Shown here: positions 43,122 through 51,908 of the stretch, in pieces
Position numbering within the stretch: position 1 is the first letter of the stretch
Layout: each line of letters opens with the position of its first letter
DNA from: Roseomonas elaeocarpi
Lineage (GTDB): Bacteria > Pseudomonadota > Alphaproteobacteria > Acetobacterales > Acetobacteraceae
Direction: 5' to 3'
Assembly: GCF_042433915.1 (NCBI RefSeq)
Contig: NZ_JBHLUN010000008.1
Span: 62,001-126,000, forward strand
Length of the DNA: 64,000 bases
Program-made: the position numbers and the translations under genes
Notes under the pieces: model-generated
What the model saw: the letters and a program-made list of their open reading frames with translations, nothing else
What the model was told of the DNA's origin: nothing
The model's database searches: none

Positions 43122-45637
43122 TCACGAGGCGGCCGGGCTGCTTTCCCGCACGAGCATCGCCGCCACCTTGTCGGCGAGGTCGTCCAGCGAGAAAGGCTTG
43201 GCGACCGCGGCCATGCCGGGCGGCAGGCCGTTGTTGAGCGCCATGCCCGCGTAGCCGGTGATGAACAGGACCGGCAGCATCGGCCGCATCTCCCGCGCCG
43301 CGTCGGCCAGTTGGCGGCCGTTGAGGCCGGGCAGCCCCACATCGGTGAGGAGCAGGTCCACCCGCGCGGGCGGCGCGAGGGCCGCGAGGCCCGACGGGCC
43401 GTCCGCCGCTTCCAGCACCACGTAGCCGCGTTCCCGGAGGGTTTCGGCAGCGAGCGCCCGCACCGCGGGCTCGTCTTCCACCAGGAGGATCGTGTGCCGC
43501 CTCGATTCTCCGGGCGCCGTCGCAGGGGTATCGCCTGCCGCAGCTGGCACGTCCTGGCCCGCCGGAACCACGTCGGCCCTTGGCAGAAAGAGCCGCACCG
43601 TCGTGCCCCGGCCCGGCTCACTCTCGATTCGCAGGAAGCCGCCGGACTGCCGCACGAAGCCGTAAGTCTGGGACAGGCCGAGGCCCGTGCCCTTGCCGAT
43701 GGGCTTGGTGGTGAAGAAGGGCTCGAGGACGCGGGCCAGCAGCTCGGGCGACATGCCCTCACCGGTGTCGGTCACCGACACCAGCAGGAAGTCGCCCGGC
43801 TCGACCCCTTCGTCCTCGCCCAGATCACTAGCCGGCACCGCCATTTCCTGCGTGGCGAAGGTGAGGCGCCCGCCGTCGGGCATCGCGTCGCGGGCATTGA
43901 TCGCGAGGTTCAGCAGGGCACTTTCCAGCGCGCCCGGATCAATCCGGGCGGTCCAGATGCCGTCGGCCAGCTGCAGCTGCACCTCGATGTCCGGGCCGAC
44001 GGTGCGGCGCATGAGTTCGGCCATGCCCGCCACGACTTCGTCGAGGACGACCGGCCTGGGGTCGAGCCGCCCGCGGCGGGCGAAGGCCAGCAATCCGTGG
44101 GTCAGGGCGGCAGCGCGGTCCACGCCGTCCTGGGCCGCACGGAACAGGCGCGACATCTCCATGAGGCGGCGGCCTCGACGCGCTTGCGCATCAGCTCGAT
44201 GGCGCCGCCGATCCCCTGGAGCATGTTGTTCACGTCGTGGGCGAGGCCGCCGGTGAGCTGGCCGATGGCCTCCATCTTCTGGCTTTGGCGCAGCCGCTCC
44301 TCGATCGCCATCAGCCGGCGCGAGCGTGCGGCGACCTGCTCCTCGAGCGTTTCGTTCAGGCGGCGCAGCGCTTCCTCGGCCTCGCGGCGGGCAGTGACGT
44401 CGCTTGCCGCCCCGAACCATTCCGTGATCTCCCCCGCCGCGTCGAGCAGCGGAACGGCGCGGCTCAGCGTCCAGCCTATCGTGCCATCACCGCGGCGGAC
44501 CCTGTGCTCCAGGTGGAACAGTGTCTTGGTTCGGACGGCCTCCTGAATGGCTGCCCTGACGCGCGGCTGCTCCTCGACCGGGATGTAGTCACCCAGCCAG
44601 CTGGGATTGGCGGTGGTGGTATCGGCCAGGAAGCCCCCGCCGCGCAGCTGGCGCATCTCGCCCCAGTCCGCGCTCATGGAATAAAGCACCTCGGCCGAGG
44701 CACGCACCAGCGCGGCCAGGCGCGCCTCGCTGTCGCGCAGCGCGGCCTCGCCCACGACGCGGTCGGTGACATCCATGCCTTCGACGAAGATGCCGGTGAC
44801 GCGGCCCTGCCGGTCCCGCAGGGGCTGGAACACGAAATCGAGGTAGCGCTCGTCGGCCGGCGCGTCGGGAGAGGTGCGGACGACGTAGCGGGCGCCGCGC
44901 GCGCCATGGGCCTCGCCGCTGGTGAAGACCTGATCCAGCAGTGCGAGGTAGCCCTGTTCCACCGCGTCGGGCAGCGCCTCGGCCACTGTCCTGCCGATCA
45001 CCGTCCGATGCCCGACGAGGCGCGCGTAGCCCGGATTCGCCAGCTCGAACCGGTGGTCGCGCCCGCTGAGCAGGGCCATGAAGCCCGGCGCCCGCCGGAA
45101 CATTTCATCCAGCCGGTCGCTCCCGGAGACCGGTGCCGGGTCGTTCCCGCCGTCGTCCCGCGCCTGACCGGACATGTATTCGGAGGCCGGGGCAGGCTCC
45201 GCCACCGGCGCGGTCCCGGTTCGCTCCGCCGAGCCCTGCGGATGCTGCGAACCGGCCGTGTCGGCCAGGTGCAGGAGGATCAGCTCGACCTCGCCGTTCC
45301 GGTCGAGCACCGGCGCATTGGTGATGCTCCATCGGTGCTCACCGGCGCCACCCCCGCCCGACCCAGGCCCGTCGAGGCGCAGCGGGGCGGTGGTGTCCGG
45401 GCCTCTCGTGCGGATAACGCGCTCGCAGGAGGCCGCCAGCTGCCGCGATGCCTCGGCCTCCGCCCCGATAGCCTCCCAGGCCGGATGGCCCAGGATCTCG
45501 GCCAGTTCCCGCCCGAGGCTGGCGAGGCAGGCACGGTTCGCGCCTACGACGCGGAACTGCCGGTTCAGCACGAGGTAGGCGTTAGGAGAGGCGTCGAAGA
45601 GGCCCTGGAAGTTCACCGGACCCGCCTCTGCCCACAC
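43122..45637 (-). pseudogene. Hybrid PAS sensor histidine kinase-response regulator, split by a frameshift
   Basis: Two overlapping reading frames together encode one hybrid kinase. Residues 1 to about 500 (45637 down to about 44170) hold three PAS-type domains and the HisKA H-box with the phospho-acceptor H467 in GGLAHDVNNML. The other frame (about 44175 down to 43122) continues the dimerisation helix, then the HATPase with NLAINARDAMPDGG, DTGEGM and GKGTGLGLS, and a receiver with LLLTDVGLPGLNG and a KPF lysine. The frames join in a GC-only run, GGCGGCGGCC at about 44164-44173; adding one base restores a continuous protein. This is either a real inactivating frameshift or a sequence error. 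Start GTG 45637. Confidence 0.8.
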
Positions 45638-46084
45638 TTGGCTGGACGGATTCCGGCAGTGGCCACGTGGCCCCGCGCGATCGGGTCGAGGCCGGGGCGC
45701 AGCCTCCGCAGGACCAGGGCATTCTCGCCGCTGACGCTCCCTCCCCCGCCCTCCTCGGACGGGTTCTTGGGGCCGCGCTGGATAAAGGACGCTGCGAGCA
45801 TGGTTCCTCGAACGCTCGATGCTTCAGGGTGTTGCGGAAAGAATCCCGCGGCGTGGCGATGCGGTGACGCGGGCCCGTCTGGTGCTTCGGGATCACGCTC
45901 GTGAACTCGCGTGTCGAGGGAGTCCGCCTGGTCGCGGTACTGGTGATCGGGCGGGGCATGGTCGGGCCTGGCCCGCGGTCCGCCGGCGATGGCACGCCCT
46001 CTTGGTTCCACCTTCGGGTTCTCGGTCTCCCTGCCGCCGCGATCTCCTGGCCGCGGCGCCGGAACTCCGCCCGCCCGATCCGCC
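45638..46084. other. Intergenic region, no secure gene
   Basis: A 447-bp stretch between the split kinase and the HAD gene. Frames run open on both strands because of the base composition, but they are Arg/Pro/Gly-rich and lack family resemblance or good ribosome sites. A 62-codon minus-strand frame at 45613-45801 overlaps the kinase start and is weak. The kinase promoter presumably lies here. Confidence 0.4.
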
Positions 46085-46687
46085 TCAGCGATAATCGACG
46101 AGAGCGTGGTGCCCCTCGACCTCGGCTGCCAGTTTTCCGACGATCGCGACCTGGGCGCCCGCCGCCTTCGCCGCGGCGATCCCCGCGTGCGAGTCCTCGA
46201 AGACAAGGCACGCGGTCACCGGCACGCCGAGCAGCGCTGCAGCCTTCTGGAAGCCCTGCGGGTCGGGCTTCCCGCGCTCGACATCCTCGGCCGCGATCAG
46301 GACCTTCGGAAGCGGGATCCCGGCGGCCCTGAGCCTGACCTCGGCCAGTTGCCGCGGTGCGGAGGTGACAACCGCCCAGCGGCCCGGATCGAGGCTTTCG
46401 ATCAGCGCGCCAATGCCCTCGACCGGGACAACGCCCTCGATGTCTGCGACCTCGGCGGCGAGGATGACGGCCACCTCCCCGGACACCTCGATGCCCGTGG
46501 GAGCGAAGCGTTTCACCAGATCCTCGCTTCGCACGCCGTGACAGGCCGCCAGCACCGTTGCCGGATCAACCCCGTGCCGCTCGGCCCATTCCCGCCAGAC
46601 ACGCTCCACCACGACGGAGGAGTCCACCATCGTCCCGTCCATGTCGAACAGGAAGGCTGCGTAGTTCTGGCCTCGGAACTGCGGCAT
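46085..46687 (-). CDS. HAD superfamily hydrolase (sugar-phosphatase-like, subfamily IA)
   Basis: A 200-residue phosphatase. HAD motif I is FLFDMDGTMVDS (nucleophile Asp and acid Asp two residues later), motif II is the Ser in VVTSAP, motif III Lys is in ERGKPDPQGF, and motif IV is VFEDSHAGIAAAKAAG. The cap type and EDVERGKPDP resemble 2-deoxyglucose-6-phosphatase and glycerol-3-phosphatase. The substrate is unknown. It is the last host gene before the mobile element, 131 bp from the left 51-bp repeat. Confidence 0.88.
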   Translation of the reverse strand: MPQFRGQNYAAFLFDMDGTMVDSSVVVERVWREWAERHGVDPATVLAACHGVRSEDLVKRFAPTGIEVSGEVAVILAAEVADIEGVVPVEGIGALIESLDPGRWAVVTSAPRQLAEVRLRAAGIPLPKVLIAAEDVERGKPDPQGFQKAAALLGVPVTACLVFEDSHAGIAAAKAAGAQVAIVGKLAAEVEGHHALVDYR

Positions 46688-46817
46688 GCCGCGAGGCTAT
46701 CAACCCCGACCGCGGCGGCAAAGCGTCGAGCGTGCGCGCTGGCGGTTGCCGCGCGGCGCCTACGGATTAATCCGGGTGAGAATGGTGTGGGGAAGCCGCC
46801 CTGCACCCCCATTCGGG

Positions 46818-46868
46818 GGAAATGGTGCCGACGCCCGGGATTGAACCGGGGACCTACTGATTACGAAT
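46818..46868. repeat. Left attachment site (attL): 51-bp direct repeat of tRNA-Thr 3' part
   Basis: These 51 bases are identical to 58214-58264. They run from 5 bases outside the CCA end of tRNA-Thr through the T arm, variable loop and anticodon loop, ending one base into the 5' side of the anticodon stem. Identity stops sharply on both sides. Such duplications of a tRNA 3' half are the standard scar of tyrosine-recombinase integration. The integrase starts 201 bp to the right. Confidence 0.93.
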
Positions 46869-46899
46869 ACCTGCGTCAGCCAGTTTCGCCACCGTCGCC
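46823..46899 (-). pseudogene. Hybrid tRNA-like sequence: tRNA-Leu-like 5' half joined to tRNA-Thr 3' half
   Basis: Read on the minus strand, the element DNA next to attL gives GGCGACG (which pairs with the 3' acceptor strand except for one G-G mismatch) followed by GTGGCGAAACTGG and CTGACGCAG, strikingly like the D arm of bacterial tRNA-Leu. It joins the tRNA-Thr anticodon loop and 3' half to give 77 nt including CCA. The anticodon stem is broken (AGGTA opposite TCAGT), so a functional tRNA is unlikely. The element probably carries this 5' half on its attP. Confidence 0.55.
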
Positions 46900-47069
46900 T
46901 AGTGTCTCACACCGTTCCCAGACGCACCCCTAACCTACGGTCTCATCTTGCTTTTTCGGGGAATGACGCGCTTATCTCTGTCTCAGAGCGTCGCGTGACG
47001 CACCTGGGGAACGCAGCGTTGCTGAAACCCCAGTGAAACCCCAGTGAGCCCCTGAGGGGGCCGGAAGGG
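46869..47069. other. Left end of the element with repeated TGAAACCCC arm sites
   Basis: This 201-bp stretch between attL and the integrase has no gene. At 47023-47044 there are two perfect copies of TGAAACCCCAG with an 11-bp period, followed by a degenerate third copy (TGAGCCCCTGA, 47045-47055). The same TGAAACCCC pair with 11-bp period recurs near the right end at 58140-58159. These look like integrase arm-type or excisionase sites. Confidence 0.6.
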
Positions 47070-48353
47070 ATGGCGGCGGTGGCGCTGAAGTTGACCGAGG
47101 CAAGCCTCAACCGGGCGATCAAGGATGCCGTCAACACCGGCCGGGTTGAGCTTGTGGACGCCGGGCATCCCGGTCTGCGCATCCGCATCTCGCCCCCGTC
47201 GAAGCGCAGCAGCGTCGCCACCGCCACATGGTCGCTGGCCCTCAGAGATGGCCACGGCACCATGAAGCGGCACTCGCTGGGCGCCTTCCCTGATATGGGC
47301 ATTGCCGCTGCCAGGGAGGCCGCGCGCGCCATGCGCGCGGCTGTCGAGCAGGGCGCTGATCCTTCAGCCGAGAAGCGCCGGGCGCGTCAGGCCGGGCAGG
47401 ATGCAAAGGCTGGCATCGGCACCTTGCGCGGGCTGCTGGACATTTACGGCGGCCGCCTGAAGCCGGCTGCCGAAGGCGAGCCGCCCCCTCCCCGTGTCAT
47501 CGGCCCCGGTGGCGCCCTGAAGTCCTGGCCCGACGCCCGCCGCCGGGTGGAGCACGTCTTTGCCGCCTTCCTCGACAAGCCGCTGCTGACGCTGAAGCCC
47601 GAGGAATTGCAGTTCACGGCCGATGCCCACCCGGCGCAGCAGAGCGCCGCTGCTGCCGTACGCTACGTCAGGCCCATCTTGTCCTGGGCGGGCAAGCGCA
47701 AGCTATGCGCCCGTGACCTCGCCTTGCTGGAACCGCCGGCAGCCGTGAAGCGCCGTGACCGGGTTCTCACGCGGGAGGAATTGCGGGCGATCCTGGCCGT
47801 GCTGGACGCAGGAACGGATGCGTACAGCCGGGCGCATTCGATGATGCTGCTGACGCTGGGCCGGCGCTCCGAAGTTCTGAGCCTGACCTGGGCCGACGTG
47901 GACCTAGAAGCTGCCACCGCAACCTTCCGAGCCACGAAGAATGGCACGGATCACAAGGTGCCACTGCCCCGGCAGGCGGTGGCGCTGCTGGCCGCGTGGA
48001 AGCCCGCCAGCGCGGCTGCCGGCGCCTTGGTGTTCGCCACCCGCACCGGCGCGCCACTAGGCAACACCGATCGGCACACAAAGCGCATCCAGGCCGCCAG
48101 CAACACGTCAGGATGGACGCGACATGATTTGCGCCGTTCGGGCGCGACGCTGCTGGGCGAGCTTGGGCACCCTCCGCACGTGGTCGAAAGCGCGCTGAAC
48201 CACAGCGCAATCCACAGCGACTTAGCCGCGACGTATAACCGCGCGCGCTATCGGGACGAGGTCCGGGCAGCACTTCAGCAGCTCGCAGACTTGCTCGACG
48301 GCATCCGCGCCGGTGGCGCCGAGGTTGTGCCGTTGCGGTCCGCCGCCAGCTAA
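47070..48353 (+). CDS. int: Tyrosine recombinase / site-specific integrase
   Basis: A 427-residue integrase of the DUF4102 (P4/CP4-57-like) type. The N-terminal arm-binding region carries LVDAGHPGLRIRI and HSLGAFPDMGIAAAREAA, a core-binding SAM-like domain follows, and the catalytic domain shows R265 (LGRRSEVLSL), K290, H352 and R355 (TRHDLRRSG), H378 (ALNHSA) and the nucleophile Y389 (ATYNRARY). All residues needed for activity are present, so the element may still be mobile. The ATG follows GGAAGG closely. It lies next to attL, reading into the element. Confidence 0.93.
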   Translation: MAAVALKLTEASLNRAIKDAVNTGRVELVDAGHPGLRIRISPPSKRSSVATATWSLALRDGHGTMKRHSLGAFPDMGIAAAREAARAMRAAVEQGADPSAEKRRARQAGQDAKAGIGTLRGLLDIYGGRLKPAAEGEPPPPRVIGPGGALKSWPDARRRVEHVFAAFLDKPLLTLKPEELQFTADAHPAQQSAAAAVRYVRPILSWAGKRKLCARDLALLEPPAAVKRRDRVLTREELRAILAVLDAGTDAYSRAHSMMLLTLGRRSEVLSLTWADVDLEAATATFRATKNGTDHKVPLPRQAVALLAAWKPASAAAGALVFATRTGAPLGNTDRHTKRIQAASNTSGWTRHDLRRSGATLLGELGHPPHVVESALNHSAIHSDLAATYNRARYRDEVRAALQQLADLLDGIRAGGAEVVPLRSAAS

Positions 48354-48433
48354 CCCCCAACCTCGCGACCTTGTGATGAGAGAATCCGATGAAAGGCAGG
48401 GCGGCCGCCAAGGCCGCCCAAGCCCGAGTCGCA

Positions 48434-48559
48434 GTCCGTGGATTTCCACAGGACGGCCAAGGCTTAGGCGGCGGTTCGTTTCCTTTTCAATACGAAAAAG
48501 GGCACAAGCAACACGCAAGTAATTGCGATTTCCTGCGCAGTAAATCGCAATAGGTTGCG
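48434..48559. promoter_or_regulatory. Cluster of alternating TTGCG elements and dyads upstream of the excisionase gene
   Basis: In the 274-bp gap 48354-48627 the DNA turns AT-rich. ATTGCGATTT (48522-48531) and AAATCGCAAT (48542-48551) form a perfect 10-bp inverted repeat around a 10-nt spacer. CGCAA just before (about 48514-48518) and TTGCGA just after (about 48554-48559) give four TTGCG copies in alternating orientation. A separate dyad, GTCC-GTGGA/TCCAC-GGAC with one bulge, lies at 48434-48454. This is a likely operator or replication-protein site for the element. Confidence 0.5.
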
Positions 48560-48627
48560 AATAAATCCGGTGGTTTCCCGACGTCTCAGAGCGCCTTTCG
48601 CTTGCTAAGCGACGGCGCCAAAAGCAT

Positions 48628-48891
48628 ATGCCCGGCCGTCCGAACGAAAGAGGAACGGCCGTGCGCCCTTTGAATGCTTCAGCGCTACCGCTCAGACTCA
48701 CCGTGCCAGCTGCTTGCGGCACGTCTGGATTGTCGCGTGCTTCTCTTTATCGCGCTCTCGCGAGGGGCGATTTCTCCGCTCAAAAATGCGGCCGCCGGAC
48801 GTTGATCGACGGTGCCAGCTTCGCGGCATGGCTCGATCGCTTGCCCAGCGCCACCTTCCGCGCTCCTGCCGGAACCGAGCCGCGCACGTGA
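48628..48891 (+). CDS. Excisionase-like helix-turn-helix protein
   Basis: An 87-residue DNA-binding protein. Residues about 22-75 (TVPAACGTSGLSRASLYRALARG, then CGRRTLIDGASFAAWLDRLP) form the winged-helix pattern of AlpA/Xis-type excisionases: a helix-turn-helix ending in a short wing and a final W-L helix. The first 20 residues are variable and the ATG has a poor ribosome site, so a later start is possible. Its stop overlaps the start of the ATPase gene (GTGA), and the TTGCG cluster is directly upstream. It probably directs excision or represses the module. Confidence 0.75.
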   Translation: MPGRPNERGTAVRPLNASALPLRLTVPAACGTSGLSRASLYRALARGDFSAQKCGRRTLIDGASFAAWLDRLPSATFRAPAGTEPRT

Positions 48892-50228
48892 CCTTCACCG
48901 CCACGCCGCTGGCCGATCTGGCCCTGGAGGACTGCGACGGCGACGGCATCGTTGCCGGACTGCTGGACCAGGGCGCGGTTGGGTTTCTTGTCGGCGCACC
49001 AAATGCTGGCAAGTCCGCACTGGCCGTCCTCCTGGCCCATCGCGTCGCGTCGGGCTCGCCTTTCCTGGGCCAGCGTTGCGCAGCGGCCCCGGTGATGATT
49101 GTTGCCGCCGAAGCGCGGAAATCGATGCAACGACGCCTCGTGGCCCGAAGGCAGCGCGACGGCGCCGCCCCTGTGTATCTCTGGGGCGGCCCCGGAAATC
49201 TCACCGACGCCGATGAGGTCGCCGCGTTGCGTGCCAAAATTCGGGCGCTTGGCGCTGGGTTGCTGGTTGTGGACACCGCTCTGGCCGCCCTCGCTGGGCT
49301 GGACCTGCTGGATCTACGGGATGCCGGCCGCGCCATGCGCATTCTCGCTGGCATTGCCTCTGAGGGCGCCGCTGTTCTCGTGCTGCATCACAGCGCCAAA
49401 GCTGAAGGCTCGACTTCGCCGATCGGGAGCATCAGCCAGCAAGCCGGCGCCGATATCGTGCTGAACATCACCGCCGGCGAAGACGGCCACCGAAAACTGT
49501 GGATCTCGAAAGCCCGCGACTACGACACATCCTGGTGCGCCGGCTTTCGCATCGAGGTCGAGACGGTCGGCCACGACGCCGTAGGAGGCGCGATCACTGC
49601 CGCCGTGGCCGTGCCGGCCGCTGGCGCGCCGGCTCGCCGTGAAAAGCCGCTGCCCGCACAACAAAGCCGTGTTCTGGCGGTGGTTCACGACCTCGCCGCC
49701 GGCGGGACGGTAGGTGTTGAGGCGGTGCTTGCCGAGGCTGTCGCTCGCGGGGTGACCACCAGCGAAAGCACGAAAACCGCCCGCATGGTCGTGCGCAGGA
49801 CACTCGCGACGCTTGCCGACCTTGGCCGCCTGACCTTGCGGGAGGGTGTCATCACCATGGCCCAGGGAACATGCGGGAACATGCAGGAACCCGTTGGGAA
49901 CACTCGGGAACATGGAGGAAACCAAGTTTCGGGAGGCGGCAGGGAACAAGGAACATTGGGAACCCCGTCCCTGAGGACGGGTTCCCATGTTCCCGCGTTC
50001 CCGCCCCCCACCGCCCATCCGGAGGCAGAGCCTGCCGGCGCGCCAGCGTCCGGCGGGCGGATCGAAATGGAGGCGGAGGCCCCGCCGCCGCCGCAGCCGC
50101 CGGCCACCGCTGGCGCGGAGCCGGCTGCCGGTCAGGTTCGGGGCCGTGGCAGCAGGGCGAAGCGAGGCACTGCTGACGCTGCGCTGACGATCCGCGACGA
50201 CCCAAACCAAGGGGTGCTTTTCCATTGA
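48888..50228 (+). CDS. RepA-like AAA/RecA-fold ATPase (AAA_25)
   Basis: A 446-residue P-loop ATPase. Walker A is VGAPNAGKSALAV near residue 40, Walker B is LLVVDTALAAL near 125, and VLVLHHSAKAEG, IGSISQQAGADIVL and the following strands fit the RecA-fold family that includes plasmid RepA/RSF1010-type helicases. A C-terminal helix-turn-helix-like part (about 255-325) is followed by a long Pro/Gly/Ala/Gln-rich disordered tail to residue 446. It is common in integrative elements, probably for replication or partition. GTG start shared with the excisionase stop. Confidence 0.82.
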   Translation: MTFTATPLADLALEDCDGDGIVAGLLDQGAVGFLVGAPNAGKSALAVLLAHRVASGSPFLGQRCAAAPVMIVAAEARKSMQRRLVARRQRDGAAPVYLWGGPGNLTDADEVAALRAKIRALGAGLLVVDTALAALAGLDLLDLRDAGRAMRILAGIASEGAAVLVLHHSAKAEGSTSPIGSISQQAGADIVLNITAGEDGHRKLWISKARDYDTSWCAGFRIEVETVGHDAVGGAITAAVAVPAAGAPARREKPLPAQQSRVLAVVHDLAAGGTVGVEAVLAEAVARGVTTSESTKTARMVVRRTLATLADLGRLTLREGVITMAQGTCGNMQEPVGNTREHGGNQVSGGGREQGTLGTPSLRTGSHVPAFPPPTAHPEAEPAGAPASGGRIEMEAEAPPPPQPPATAGAEPAAGQVRGRGSRAKRGTADAALTIRDDPNQGVLFH

Positions 50229-50320
50229 AGCGCGCCCCTCAACCGGCGCGGCGCCTAGCCGCGCCACCCACCAATCCCGCTACCGGCGCTTTTGCCGGTG
50301 GCGTCACGCAGGAGCCTACC

Positions 50321-50929
50321 ATGGCCCTTCCCACCCCAGCGGCTCTGAGCGCTGCCCTTTCTCGCCTCGAAAGTCCGGCTCAGCGGCAGGCGGTCGCAAA
50401 AACAGCGAAGCCGCCGGCCACCTCCGAGACCCTTCGTGCGCGGCTAGTCGCGGCGAGGCACGCGCACCATGAGGCCGGCCTGCACGTCGCCCGCGTCGAA
50501 GCCAGGATCGCCAAGGCAGGCTTCACCGTGCCGCCGGCGCCCATCCGCAAGGCAGCCGGCGAGTCTCGACGCCCAGCGATTCCGCCAGCAGCGGCACCGA
50601 AGGCGCTCACCAGCGCAGATGCAGAGCTTGCGCAGTTGCGCGAGATGGGCCGCCAAGCCCGGGCGCTGCTCGCCTCTGCCTCTGGCGATGCCCAACGCGC
50701 AGAACTGGCGGCTTTGGCGGCTGGGGTGGACCGGCAGTTAGCCGCGCGGGGCGCCACCCCTTCGCCGCAGGTGGTCGAGAAAGCCAACGGCACGCCGGCG
50801 CTGCATCCGCTGCGGCGCGCGGCGCTGGCGGCTACGGGAACAGCGCCCGAACCCGTGCGAAAGGCTGCCGAGCACCCGCTGATCCGCGATGCACGGCGCC
50901 GCGCGGCTGCGGCGAAAGGCAGCCGGTGA
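50321..50929 (+). CDS. Hypothetical mobile-element protein, Ala-rich helical
   Basis: A 202-residue protein beginning at the ATG with CAGGAG six bases upstream; an in-frame TTG at 50225 is less likely. It is Ala/Arg-rich and mostly helical (HHEAGLHVARVEARIAKAGF, ADAELAQLREMGRQARALL). No family is recognised. It lies in the module operon; its stop overlaps the next start (GTGA). A structural or DNA-associated role is possible, but nothing indicates catalysis. Confidence 0.65.
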   Translation: MALPTPAALSAALSRLESPAQRQAVAKTAKPPATSETLRARLVAARHAHHEAGLHVARVEARIAKAGFTVPPAPIRKAAGESRRPAIPPAAAPKALTSADAELAQLREMGRQARALLASASGDAQRAELAALAAGVDRQLAARGATPSPQVVEKANGTPALHPLRRAALAATGTAPEPVRKAAEHPLIRDARRRAAAAKGSR

Positions 50930-51162
50930 GCGCCCCGGCTGTTGCCCTTCGCACGCGCTACGCCGAGCGGCGGCCCGCCCTGGACCAGTTGGCTGACGCG
51001 ATGCGGCTGAGGGATGAGGCCGCCCGCCGCGAGGCGGTGCGGCGCGCGCTGCCCGGTGCTGCCTGCGAGGCCGCCGACGTTGCGAGCGAAGCCGGCCGAG
51101 CCGCCGCGCTGAACTCCGCTGCTGCCGACCTGATCCGCCGCGCTGTCGCGGCATCCATTTGA
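50926..51162 (+). CDS. Small hypothetical mobile-element protein
   Basis: A 78-residue Ala/Arg-rich helical protein with a GTG start that overlaps the previous stop by four bases. No motif is recognised. Its reality rests on the coupled arrangement (overlap before, GAGGAAA site for the next gene at its end). Confidence 0.55.
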   Translation: MSAPAVALRTRYAERRPALDQLADAMRLRDEAARREAVRRALPGAACEAADVASEAGRAAALNSAAADLIRRAVAASI

Positions 51163-51173
51163 GGAAACCTGAG

Positions 51174-51905
51174 ATGATCTCCGCAAAGTATGAGAGCCCC
51201 GCCGCCACCGGCGGGGCGCTGGCGGCCCTGAGCGCCGCCCTTGATCGGCATAGCGAACTGCTGCGCGGGACCGCCCGGGCCGAAGCCGACGAGGCGGCAG
51301 CAGCGAAGGCGATGGCAGCGGCTGAGGGCGCGATTGCAGTTGATCCTGAGGGGGGCGAGGCGGCGTTCCAGGCCGCGCGCGAGGCGCACGCCCGGGCTGG
51401 CCGGCTGGCGCGATCGCTCAGGGCTGCATTTCCGGCAGCGGCGGCGCAGATCGAGGCTGCGCTTCCGGCCGCCGCCGCCGAGCAGCAGGCGCTATTGCGT
51501 GCGGAGTGGGGCCGGCTCCGGGCAGGCTACGAAAAGGCGACACGGCCCTTAATTGCTGCGTTGGCCTCTCTGAAGGCCCTGGAACTTGCAACCGATTGCG
51601 GAGCGCTGCCGGTCGAGTTCTGGGCGCAGTTCCGGCTTCCGAGCGATGCGGCAAATCCCGGCGGTCCTGGCCTGAGCATCTGGGGCGAGGACACGCTTAA
51701 GCCTATGTCCTCGCCCCAGATCGCGGCTTTAACTGAAAGCACTGGCGCCATCGCCCGTGCCGAAAAGTTGCTGGATGCGGAGATCCAGCGAGCCGAGGCA
51801 GCGCGAGTGAAGGCGGTGATTGAGGCTCAGCGGGCAGGCCGGCCACATCCCGAGGCGCCACCGCCGCCACCGCCTCCTGCCATCGAAATTATCGGGCCGG
51901 GCTGA
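51174..51905 (+). CDS. Hypothetical mobile-element protein, coiled-coil
   Basis: A 243-residue protein starting at the ATG eight bases after GAGGAAA. The first 130 residues are long Ala/Glu/Arg helices (probable coiled coil: ALSAALDRHSELLRG, RLARSLRAAFPAAAAQIEAAL). The C-terminus ends in a run of eight prolines followed by AIEIIGPG. No family is recognised. It is part of the same operon as the DUF5681 gene, which starts 3 bases after its stop. Confidence 0.6.
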   Translation: MISAKYESPAATGGALAALSAALDRHSELLRGTARAEADEAAAAKAMAAAEGAIAVDPEGGEAAFQAAREAHARAGRLARSLRAAFPAAAAQIEAALPAAAAEQQALLRAEWGRLRAGYEKATRPLIAALASLKALELATDCGALPVEFWAQFRLPSDAANPGGPGLSIWGEDTLKPMSSPQIAALTESTGAIARAEKLLDAEIQRAEAARVKAVIEAQRAGRPHPEAPPPPPPPAIEIIGPG

Positions 51906-51908
51906 CGA

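Noticed and set aside
45613..45801. A 62-codon minus-strand frame beginning MLAASFIQRGPKNPSEE that overlaps the kinase start
   Set aside because: No ribosome site, low-complexity middle, overlap with the better-supported kinase start and no family resemblance.
49858..49993. Cluster of GGGAACA/GGAACATG repeats, considered as a CRISPR-like or iteron array
   Set aside because: The units are irregular in length and spacing, lie inside the coding sequence of the RepA-like ATPase tail and have no spacer structure; they most likely reflect a low-complexity Gly/Asn/Gln linker.
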